Assembly: GCA_021772365.1 (NCBI GenBank)
Contig: JAJFMC010000306.1
Span: 1 to 10,595 of the forward strand
Origin: Chlamydiota bacterium
GTDB lineage: Bacteria; Chlamydiota; Chlamydiia; Chlamydiales; Criblamydiaceae
Direction of reading: 5' to 3'
Length of the DNA stretch: 10,595 nt
The notes beneath the pieces are model-generated. The model did not search any database and was not told the origin of the DNA. It saw only the letters and a list, made by a program, of their open reading frames with translations. The position numbers and the translations under genes are program-made. Below are positions 1 to 5,661 of this stretch, in pieces; the stretch's first letter is position 1; every line of letters starts with the position of its first letter.

Positions 1-12
1 TGTGACACCTAT

Positions 13-834
13 TTATACGTCTGCAGTTTTTTTGATGTTAGCGATGAGGTAGCCTACTTCGCCAGGCTTGAGGGATTCTACAGGTTTTTCTTCCGGAGAG
101 AAAACTCCAACTTCGAGGACGTCATAGCTTTTATTGGTAGCCATCATCCTGACAAGGGATTTTTTCTTGATTTCTCCACTGATGACCCTGACATAGACCA
201 TGACTCCACGGTAGGTGTCGTAGTGTGAGTCAAACACGAGTGCTCGTAATATATCGTCTTCCGGTTCTTTTGGCGAGGGGAAGTCACTGACGATATGTTC
301 AAGGATTTCGTCGATTCCTTGTCCTGTTTTTGCTGAGCAGCTGACAGCTTTGGAGGCGTCTATACCGATGAACTCTTCGATCTGGCGCCTTGCTTCTTCG
401 GGGTCTGCTGCCGGGAGGTCGATTTTATTGAGGACTGGTACAATTTCAAGGTCTCTCTCGATAGCGAGATGAACATTCGCCATAGTTTGCGCTTGGACAC
501 CTTGTGCGGCGTCGACGATGAGCAGAGCTCCTTCACATGCAGAGAGAGAGCGTGAGACCTCGTAGGTGAAGTCGACATGGCCAGGTGTGTCGATGAAATT
601 AATTTGATAGACTTCTCCATCTTGCGCCTTGTAATTCATGGTGACTGGATGCGCTTTGATAGTGATTCCTCGTTCCCGTTCCAGTTCCATATCATCGAGG
701 AGTTGTTCCTGCATCTCGCGTTGTGGAACGGTGTTTGTGAGCTCAAGAAGGCGGTCGGCAATGGTCGATTTTCCGTGGTCGATATGGGCTATGATAGAAA
801 AGTTTCTAATTTTTTTTATGTCATATTTGAACAT
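13..834 (-). CDS. lepA: Elongation factor 4 (LepA), N-terminal part, stopped early
   Basis: LepA is a ribosome-associated translational GTPase that acts on stalled or mis-translocated ribosomes in the cytoplasm. The sequence shows a complete G domain: P-loop AHIDHGKST (residues 16-24), RERGITIKA (53-61), DTPGH (82-86), NKID (136-139) and a C-S-A-K motif, then the start of the second beta-barrel domain. I chose the ATG at 834, giving MFKYDIKKIRN, because it matches the usual LepA start and has an AAAGGA Shine-Dalgarno 9 nt upstream; an in-frame ATG at 864 would add ten atypical residues. The frame closes with TAA at 13-15 after 273 residues, while the family is about 600. The codons beyond the stop read I-G-V-T, resembling the family's (K)IGDT, so the reading frame itself seems intact. 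Either the gene carries a nonsense mutation or the last bases of the window contain errors. The kinase gene lies upstream on the same strand. Confidence 0.93.
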   Translation of the reverse strand: MFKYDIKKIRNFSIIAHIDHGKSTIADRLLELTNTVPQREMQEQLLDDMELERERGITIKAHPVTMNYKAQDGEVYQINFIDTPGHVDFTYEVSRSLSACEGALLIVDAAQGVQAQTMANVHLAIERDLEIVPVLNKIDLPAADPEEARRQIEEFIGIDASKAVSCSAKTGQGIDEILEHIVSDFPSPKEPEDDILRALVFDSHYDTYRGVMVYVRVISGEIKKKSLVRMMATNKSYDVLEVGVFSPEEKPVESLKPGEVGYLIANIKKTADV

Positions 835-909
835 GCAGGTAATTCCTTTAATAACTATTACCATATAAAATAAAGGAAAGTAGAATATCTTTAAAGATTA
901 AAAATAATG

Positions 910-2454
910 CTACTCCTGGTCAGAATCGTCACTTGTTTTTTTGAATTTCAAATCCGTTGGATAGTCGTCAATAACTAGGAAATCATCATCATCTCTAAAA
1001 ACTTTGATTTCATCTGCCATGATACTGTTCTTCATGAGAAAGCTTTCTATTTCTTCGTCTGTTTGAAGTTGTCCCAACTGACCAGGGGTGTAATGCTCCA
1101 TTCTTCCGACAATGTGAAGAACTCTTGCTCGTTGATGTAAAAGGGTGATAATGTCCTGATTAAGATACCCAGGAAGCTCTGTAAATATTTTCTCGACGGC
1201 TTCTTTGATTGCCTCTTCTACCATTTTTAGCATGATTTCTTTGGCTTCTTGACAAAATTCTACTTGCGCTATTTTTAACGAGCTCCATACGTATTGTTTT
1301 GAATCCGTTATCATCTTGCGGGTTGTATTGTGCGTGATGAAGGTGTTAGCGTTATCGATCTTACGTAGATCGTCAATAAGGACTCCTCCTTTGCCCGTTT
1401 TTATCAAGCAGTTTCCGCCATGGCAGTCGAGGTTTTCTAATAGAAAATCAAGGATAGCCATCATTTGGAAAAATAACACTTCTTTGGGGTGGAATTCTGG
1501 AGCTGTTTCAAGTAGATGGTAAATATCCTGTATTTCTTCCATCCCTTGAGCCCAAAGCTGGAAGCTCCCTTTCGATAATCCGAGTTTTACTAATTTTGTA
1601 GGACAAGTAATTTCTAATCCAAAATGTTCTGCGATGATATGTGCTGCTACTTCTGCTTTCGGTTGAGCGTTAAGAGCTTTTTTGAAATGGCTGATTTGCC
1701 ATCCCATGATGTATTTGAACTGGTTGGTGAGGACCTCAGAAATGAACTGTTGTTTGTCTTCAGGTTTGAAAATTGCAATTTTTTTCTTGCCAAACCAGGA
1801 GACAATTGTTGAACCTGTGGCTCCTTTATCGTTGATATCAGTACCGATTTTTAGGAGGTACATGAGTTCGGCTTTGGCGATGGAGATTTTCATCTTGTAT
1901 TCGGGATATTCTTCGTAAAAAATTTGTTTGGCTTTTTTCAATGCCTTTTTGCAGTCAAAGGTCTCATGTTCTCGGTCAAATTCCGAAATCTTTTTGCGGG
2001 AAAAAATTTCTTCCAGTGTTAGCAGCTTACTTTCCCTCAGTTCTTTAAGTTTTGGTGCTAGGATGTTTTGAATGGTTTTCATACGCCACAAGCAGAGCGG
2101 GTCGAAAAAATGCTCTCCTGCAGGTATAAATTTTTCAGTAATTAAAACCCTGATTTCACTGTCGAGGATTTTTTTTCCTGCCGATGTCTGGGAAAAGCTC
2201 TCTCTATCTTTGTTGATAGCGGAAAGCATCTTCAAGATCGATTCCCGCACTTCTTCACTATTATCTACTGCCCAGTAATCGGCGATCCATGAAAAGTAAC
2301 CTGGTGGTTCCTTTTTGGAAAATTGACTTGATTTACCGATAGACACTTCACTCAGATTATCGACTTTTAGAAGAAGCGTTTCCAGATTTCTTAAATGTAT
2401 CTCTGTACTAATTTTAGAACTCGTAGAGTTGGGAGTTTGGTCAGTAATTGTCAT
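910..2454 (-). CDS. PI3/4-kinase-like protein, possible secreted effector
   Basis: This 514-residue protein appears to be a kinase of the phosphatidylinositol 3-/4-kinase-like fold. Residues 210-231 resemble a glycine-containing loop followed by a beta strand ending IAIFKP, where K230 would contact ATP. Residues 331-350 end in NLDCHGGNCLI, matching the PI-kinase catalytic loop D-R-H-x-x-N with C344 in place of arginine (D343, N348), and GGVLIDD (356-362) supplies the metal-binding aspartate (D361). The first ~200 residues are helical and charged and I do not recognise them; the C-terminal tail is very acidic. There is no signal peptide or membrane segment. The ATG is supported by AAGGAGG at 2459-2465. 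Bacterial proteins with this fold include host-directed effectors in intracellular pathogens; secretion here is only inferred from the likely lifestyle. Its substrate (lipid, protein or other) cannot be told. It is followed by lepA after 75 nt. Confidence 0.7.
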   Translation of the reverse strand: MTITDQTPNSTSSKISTEIHLRNLETLLLKVDNLSEVSIGKSSQFSKKEPPGYFSWIADYWAVDNSEEVRESILKMLSAINKDRESFSQTSAGKKILDSEIRVLITEKFIPAGEHFFDPLCLWRMKTIQNILAPKLKELRESKLLTLEEIFSRKKISEFDREHETFDCKKALKKAKQIFYEEYPEYKMKISIAKAELMYLLKIGTDINDKGATGSTIVSWFGKKKIAIFKPEDKQQFISEVLTNQFKYIMGWQISHFKKALNAQPKAEVAAHIIAEHFGLEITCPTKLVKLGLSKGSFQLWAQGMEEIQDIYHLLETAPEFHPKEVLFFQMMAILDFLLENLDCHGGNCLIKTGKGGVLIDDLRKIDNANTFITHNTTRKMITDSKQYVWSSLKIAQVEFCQEAKEIMLKMVEEAIKEAVEKIFTELPGYLNQDIITLLHQRARVLHIVGRMEHYTPGQLGQLQTDEEIESFLMKNSIMADEIKVFRDDDDFLVIDDYPTDLKFKKTSDDSDQE

Positions 2455-2501
2455 AGTGCCTCCTTGAACAGCTTGTAATCAGAGTCCAGCTCTATTCTGT
2501 T

Positions 2502-2531
2502 TTTTTAAACGATAAAGTTGAATTTTGTCAA
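2502..2531 (-). promoter_or_regulatory. Putative sigma-70-type promoter of the kinase gene
   Basis: Read on the minus strand there is a perfect -35 box TTGACA (2526-2531), an 18-nt spacer and an A-rich -10-like TAAAAA (2502-2507). The spacer is slightly long and the -10 matches the consensus at 4 of 6 positions. Transcription would begin about 40 nt upstream of the kinase ATG, leaving room for the strong AAGGAGG ribosome site. Confidence 0.4.
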
Positions 2532-2602
2532 CTCAGATGCTTGTGCCACAATGGGATCACGCTCTGTGGGTTGTGAAAAATGTTAATTTGAGCGAGTATT
2601 GA

Positions 2603-3238
2603 CTCCCTTCGAAAATTACTCTTATAGAGGGAATTGAGCGTGAAAGACTAAAAAATCCATATCACATAATCAGTGATATCGAATGGGGCGATGCCGAAGG
2701 TGTGATTTCTTCATTCGGCGGGGATGTATTGGTCACTAAAGAAGCTTTGGCTGATGTAGAAGGGTATGATGAATGGTTAGTTGGGGGAGAAGATCCTGAA
2801 TTGAGCTTTCGTCTAAGGCAAAATGGGGGAGTTATTTACAGGGCCAACGGGGTGATGACAGTTCACGAAATTAATATGAGTACGTTTAGTCAATATTGGC
2901 ATCGAACTGTAAGAACTGGCTATGCTTATGCCGAAGTGGCAATGCGTTATATTCAACACCAGGAAAAATTTTGGATAAAGGAGTTGACCCGTATCGTTCT
3001 AGCAACGTTACTTTCTTCATTACTGGTGATTTTACGTTGGTTGACAGGTTATTTTTACTTAGGTTTCATTCTTGGTTTAGGAGTAGCTCTGCGAAATCTC
3101 AGGAGTATTTTTAAATTTAAGCGTAGATACCATTTAACTGTTTGGCAGAGTACTTTGTATGCATTACACTTGAGTTTTGTCGTTTATCCCCAGATGGTTG
3201 GTATTTTGAAGTATTTCTGTAAGAGGTTAATGCCTTGA
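2603..3238 (+). pseudogene. Glycosyltransferase family 2 remnant, 5' end missing
   Basis: The frame is open from 2603 (after TGA at 2600-2602) to TGA at 3236-3238 and encodes the C-terminal half of a membrane-linked family 2 glycosyltransferase. Visible family features are EWGDAEG, then SSFGGDVLVTKEAL, the acceptor-side catalytic motif GEDPELSFRLRQNGG, and HEINMSTFSQYWHRTVRTGYAYAE, in which QYWHR takes the place of the QxxRW-type motif. Two hydrophobic helices follow (roughly VLATLLSSLLVILRWL and FYLGFILGLGVALR). The nucleotide-binding half, with the first Asp and the DxD motif, is absent, and no trace of it appears in any frame of 2455-2602. The first standard start codon in frame is GTG 2702, which lies inside the domain and lacks a spaced ribosome site. 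I therefore read it as a 5'-truncated gene, probably not functional. The 3' end overlaps the thiamine pyrophosphokinase gene by 12 bp, tail to tail. Confidence 0.75.
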
Positions 3239-3847
3239 TAGACAACATAGCAAGGTTCCCTCTCTGACTTCTATAGAACAGGACGATTTCAGTGAAACGT
3301 TGGATAGGCTGAAGAAAGACTGGTCAAGGGTTTGTCCTGCTAACTCCCATTTTAACCCGGATGTTGTGACACCAATACAGGGTGAGGGTAGTGCGATTAA
3401 CGAAATCTGTTGTCCGGGCTGGCAGGCGATTTCTTGAAATCCAGTGATACAATGAACGGTTTCATGATCTGATTCTATAACGATTTTACCTGGGTATCGT
3501 GTAAGAAGATATAGGTTGCTGAGTGTATGGTCTATTCTGTTCTCTAGAACACCGAATAGGGTAATTATTTTGGGATTGTCTTGAAGGCATTCGATTACAG
3601 CTAGTTCAAGATCCGAGTGGTCTTTATCGTTAGGATAGATTTTTGTAGGGATAGCTGCATATTTCTGTATGGAGCTCTCATTTGCCGAATCGAGATCTCC
3701 AATAATTAGGTCGGGGGTAATCCCCATTGTTTCACAGTGGTTTAGGCCTCCATCGACAGCGATAACTTTGTCATTCTGTAGAATTATAGGCTTGATGAGT
3801 GAGTAGTTAGTAATTTTGCTGTTGGCAATAAGAGCAATACGTTCCAT
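3227..3847 (-). CDS. thiN: Thiamine pyrophosphokinase
   Basis: The enzyme transfers pyrophosphate from ATP to thiamine to make thiamine diphosphate in the cytosol. At 206 residues it has the usual family length and all main motifs: AVDGG (30-34), GDLDS (50-54), the P-x-D-K-D-x-S-D-x-E cluster (72-81), NRIDHTLSN (103-111), which corresponds to the GxRxDHxxxN loop, and the C-terminal TTSGLKW (161-167) with SLSNVS (180-185) from the thiamine-binding domain. The ATG at 3847 is 20 nt downstream of the tRNA-Leu 3' end, and no Shine-Dalgarno is visible in that gap. The message therefore probably starts at the tRNA promoter and has a very short leader after tRNA processing. No TPP riboswitch fits into the space. 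Presence of the gene without visible thiamine synthesis genes suggests salvage of host thiamine, but that is an inference. The symbol follows the bacterial family name; some annotations use tnr3 or thi80. Confidence 0.93.
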   Translation of the reverse strand: MERIALIANSKITNYSLIKPIILQNDKVIAVDGGLNHCETMGITPDLIIGDLDSANESSIQKYAAIPTKIYPNDKDHSDLELAVIECLQDNPKIITLFGVLENRIDHTLSNLYLLTRYPGKIVIESDHETVHCITGFQEIACQPGQQISLIALPSPCIGVTTSGLKWELAGQTLDQSFFSLSNVSLKSSCSIEVREGTLLCCLSRH

Positions 3848-3867
3848 TGATAATTGATGGGGTAAAT

Positions 3868-3951
3868 TGCGACCAAGATGACTCGAACATCCACCGGGTT
3901 GCCCCGACTAGGACCTGAACCTAGCGCGTCTACCAATTCCGCCATGGTCGC
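3868..3951 (-). tRNA. tRNA-Leu (anticodon CAG)
   Basis: The 84-nt minus-strand sequence folds into a class II tRNA. The acceptor stem pairs GCGACCA with TGGTCGC over 7 bp, with discriminator A (3868). The D-arm has the typical TGGCGGAATTGGTAGACGCGC. The anticodon stem CTAGG/CCTAG closes the loop TTCAGGT, placing anticodon CAG at 3915-3917. A long variable arm (CGGGGCAACCCGG region) follows, then a 5-bp T-stem GGATG/CATCT with loop TTCGAGT. It reads CUG codons. CCA is not encoded. A frame through it reads AELVDALGSG, which is the usual spurious translation of tRNA-Leu. Confidence 0.97.
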
Positions 3952-3969
3952 AAGGTTTATGGTTCGGGA

Positions 3970-3998
3970 ATAATACTTACTGAGGCGTTTCTGTGCAA
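3970..3998 (-). promoter_or_regulatory. Promoter of tRNA-Leu / thiamine pyrophosphokinase unit
   Basis: On the minus strand TTGCAC (3993-3998) and TATTAT (3970-3975) are separated by exactly 17 nt. The -10 box matches TATAAT at 5 of 6 positions; the -35 is weaker. Transcription should begin near 3963, leaving a leader of about 11 nt before the mature tRNA 5' end at 3951, which is typical. Confidence 0.6.
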
Positions 3999-4005
3999 CT
4001 TTTAT

Positions 4006-4020
4006 CAAACCATTGGTTTG
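4006..4020. promoter_or_regulatory. 15-bp palindrome between two divergent promoters
   Basis: CAAACCATTGGTTTG is a perfect palindrome (two 6-bp arms around ATT). It lies between the -35 box of the leftward tRNA promoter (ends 3998) and the -35 box of the rightward promoter (starts 4028). The location suits an operator for a dimeric regulator that touches both promoters, but chance occurrence cannot be excluded. Confidence 0.35.
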
Positions 4021-4027
4021 CATTGAG

Positions 4028-4056
4028 TTGACAGAAAATTAATGACAAAGTAGTAT
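4028..4056 (+). promoter_or_regulatory. Promoter of the AT-rich orphan gene
   Basis: A perfect TTGACA (4028-4033), a 17-nt spacer and TAGTAT (4051-4056, 4 of 6 matches) predict a transcript from about 4063. A ribosome site GAGGA (4076-4080) and the TTG start at 4089 then follow at normal distances, giving a 5' leader of about 26 nt. Confidence 0.6.
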
Positions 4057-4088
4057 GTTTATCTATTCATTAACTGAGGAAATTAAAA

Positions 4089-4751
4089 TTGTCGCATTCA
4101 ATAAACTTACCAAGTAGCTCCGATAACGGCTTTATTCAAAAAAATGATCTTCCTTGGAACAAAAAAGCAATTATTGAGGAAAAACTCAAAATCATTTTTA
4201 AACACGTCCCTTCAACAATGCTAAAAATGATGATTTCGGACATTGAGAAGGGTAATGTAACTCACACCTTTTCTATGATGCAATCAAATACAACAAACCT
4301 AGAAGATGTTTACGAAAATCTCCTCCATTTATTTTGCTTTGATAAAAAAATTGAAAAAATTTACGCCGAAAACATGGAACGCTTTAATACTCTAGATGTC
4401 GCATATAATAAAATTTTTGAATTAAGCAGCTATATTGTTGAAAACATCGATGCTTGGATGGATGAGAATCTAATTATTCTTTGGAACAATCATTTAAGGC
4501 TTCTTCTGCCAGTAGATAAGCAAATAAAAAGCAATAGTCCCGAAAAAATTCGTAAATTAATAGATGAAAACAAGAATCATCTAAATAAAATAAAGTACTT
4601 AAATTTAATGGCGTCAAAAATAACAATTATTTCAAGAGAAGTGAATAAATTAGAGGGTCTAGAGCAAGTTATTGCAGATTATTCTAAGTTGGCTTGCAGA
4701 CCAAGGGTTTTTGATGCACATAAAAACAAAATAAAAGTTTATTTCAACTAG
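4089..4751 (+). CDS. Hypothetical AT-rich orphan protein, TTG start
   Basis: I do not recognise this 220-residue protein. It looks soluble and largely helical, rich in Lys, Asn, Ile and Leu, with no signal peptide, no clear membrane helix and only two cysteines (in LFCFDK and LACRP). Charged helices run from about residue 25 to 60 (KAIIEEKLKIIF...) and from about 150 to 200 (KIRKLIDENKNHLNKIKYL). The start is TTG at 4089, 8 nt after GAGGA; the first in-frame ATG lies about 40 codons downstream and has no better site, so TTG is preferred. Base composition differs from the neighbours: 13 of 60 bases are G or C at 4561-4620, against 28 of 60 at 7561-7620 in the GH65 gene. This suggests recent acquisition or fast drift. 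It stands alone, with its own promoter upstream and an inverted-repeat element starting 18 nt after its stop. An effector-like role is conceivable, but nothing in the sequence shows it. Confidence 0.7.
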   Translation: MSHSINLPSSSDNGFIQKNDLPWNKKAIIEEKLKIIFKHVPSTMLKMMISDIEKGNVTHTFSMMQSNTTNLEDVYENLLHLFCFDKKIEKIYAENMERFNTLDVAYNKIFELSSYIVENIDAWMDENLIILWNNHLRLLLPVDKQIKSNSPEKIRKLIDENKNHLNKIKYLNLMASKITIISREVNKLEGLEQVIADYSKLACRPRVFDAHKNKIKVYFN

Positions 4752-4769
4752 GAAAACTTTCCATCCTCG

Positions 4770-4932
4770 TATATACCGCTCTCACTTCAATCTGAGAATT
4801 TCTCCTGCGCCGGCATCCCGATCTTGCTCAGCATGGAAATCACTCATAGATGGCTATTGGCAATTTCCCTGCCGAGCAATCTAGGGCGCCGACTTTGGCA
4901 AAATTCTCAGGTTGAAGTGCGAGCAGTATATA
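4770..4932. repeat. 163-bp long inverted repeat, MITE-like element
   Basis: The segment is an imperfect palindrome. The outer arms 4770-4801 and 4901-4932 match as inverted copies at 29 of 32 positions and both end in TATATAC/GTATATA. The complementarity resumes further in: TTGCTCAGCATGGAAAT (about 4824-4840) pairs with ATTTCCCTGCCGAGCAA with two mismatches, so each arm is about 72 nt around a short unpaired centre. There is no coding capacity. Ends rich in TA, small size and near-perfect terminal inverted repeats are typical of miniature inverted-repeat elements moved by a TA-targeting transposase such as an IS630-type enzyme. No transposase is in the window. As RNA it would form a long hairpin 18 nt downstream of the orphan gene and could stabilise or end that transcript. 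Confidence 0.75.
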
Positions 4933-5020
4933 TTGCGCATAATTCTTCTGCCGTACTGTCTGCACTCGATATATATCTGTAACCCCTCGTAGGTAATTCT
5001 GTCTAACAAGAACCATTCAT

Positions 5021-5040
5021 TTCGCAGGGGGCGAATTTTT
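5021..5040 (+). terminator. Small hairpin plus T-run, possible terminator
   Basis: TTCGC, a five-base loop AGGGG and GCGAA are followed directly by TTTTT. The stem has only five pairs, so it would be a weak intrinsic terminator. It could end transcription arriving from the orphan gene and the inverted repeat before the next gene. Confidence 0.35.
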
Positions 5041-5081
5041 ACTCTGCGTGATTAATCAATATTTTTTACAGGATTTGTAGG

Positions 5082-5219
5082 ATGAGATGGGATATCACTA
5101 TCCTGCTCATTCTGTGTGTTATCCGATTATGTACTGATTGTTTTTGGGAGTATGGGATTCTGATGTTCTCTATAGCCGTGGTTTTAATCATCTCTGAAGT
5201 TGTTCTAAAAAAAATTTGA
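5082..5219 (+). CDS. Possible 45-residue membrane peptide
   Basis: A short frame starting with ATG at 5082 and ending with TGA at 5217-5219 encodes a very hydrophobic peptide: a short basic start (MRWD), a helix ITILLILCVIRLC, a short polar turn TDCFWEYG, a second helix ILMFSIAVVLIISEVVL, and a basic end KKI. An AGGA lies about 8 nt before the ATG. Two membrane helices in so short a frame, with positive charges at both ends, are more than random sequence usually gives, but no homology is recognised. Its stop codon overlaps the -35 box of the promoter for the next gene. Without that support it could be a chance open frame in AT-rich spacer DNA. Confidence 0.35.
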   Translation: MRWDITILLILCVIRLCTDCFWEYGILMFSIAVVLIISEVVLKKI

Positions 5220-5244
5220 CACATCTACAGTGAATTGCTATGTT
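5216..5244 (+). promoter_or_regulatory. Extended -10 promoter of the trehalose operon
   Basis: A perfect TTGACA (5216-5221), a 17-nt spacer and TATGTT (5239-5244) are present, and TGC directly before the -10 gives an extended -10 (TGnTATnnT). The predicted start is near 5251, about 23 nt before the DUF202 start codon. It is the best-looking promoter in the window and no other convincing one is seen before the following genes. Confidence 0.65.
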
Positions 5245-5273
5245 GGCGATAGAACAACTATCAAAGCATTTTC

Positions 5274-5636
5274 ATGGAAGATAAAGATCATCTTACGGCT
5301 AAACGTGAAAGTTCAGAGCGAACGTCTGTGCTTGCAAATGAAAGAACTTACGCCGCTTGGTTACGTACAGGATTGACGGCATTGGCAGCTGGATTGGGGA
5401 TTGCAAAGTTTTTAGGGGACGGATCAGTCATCCCTAATGAACTAACTCGTACAATTTCAGTGATATTAATTGCTACTTCAGCTTTTTGCTTCTATCTGGC
5501 AGCTTGGAGATACCAGCATGTGGGGGTTCGTATGGAGAGTTCTCACGTCTCTGGAGCTCCTATCAGTCTCATGATCCTTCTCAGTTTTATTATGGTTGTC
5601 GCTTCTGTATTGGCATTGGTAGGGATATGGCTTTAA
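5274..5636 (+). CDS. DUF202 / YidH-family membrane protein
   Basis: This is a 120-residue inner-membrane protein of the DUF202 family, whose function is unknown. The family signature LANERTYAAWLRTGL is present at residues 20-34 and leads into the first membrane helix (about 32-48). Two more helices follow (about 59-78 and 96-119), separated by a short loop WRYQHVGVR. The length is normal for the family. The ATG at 5274 is about 23 nt behind the predicted transcription start; no clear Shine-Dalgarno precedes it. It is the first gene of the operon and is followed after 25 nt by the HAD-phosphatase fusion. The linkage to sugar genes does not reveal a role, because this family occurs in many contexts. 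Confidence 0.88.
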   Translation: MEDKDHLTAKRESSERTSVLANERTYAAWLRTGLTALAAGLGIAKFLGDGSVIPNELTRTISVILIATSAFCFYLAAWRYQHVGVRMESSHVSGAPISLMILLSFIMVVASVLALVGIWL

Positions 5637-5661
5637 TCAACAACAGTAGGTGTAGTGTTTT

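Noticed and set aside
887..898. ATCTTTAAAGAT palindrome between the kinase gene and lepA
   Set aside because: It is a 12-bp AT-only-centred palindrome without a loop or T-run, likely chance in AT-rich spacer; not a credible terminator.
2517..2532. GTTGA...TCAAC small inverted repeat
   Set aside because: Only five pairs around a six-base loop; it overlaps the TTGACA box and needs no separate explanation.
2702..3238. GTG 2702 as the start of an intact small membrane protein
   Set aside because: Family similarity continues upstream in frame to about 2625, so GTG is an internal codon of a truncated glycosyltransferase.
3848..3867. TPP riboswitch in front of thiamine pyrophosphokinase
   Set aside because: Only 20 nt separate the tRNA from the start codon, too short for the aptamer, and no thi-box sequence is present upstream.
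3784..4023. Minus-strand frame containing MAELVDALGSG
   Set aside because: It is the spurious translation of the tRNA-Leu gene and overlaps its promoter and the thiamine pyrophosphokinase start.
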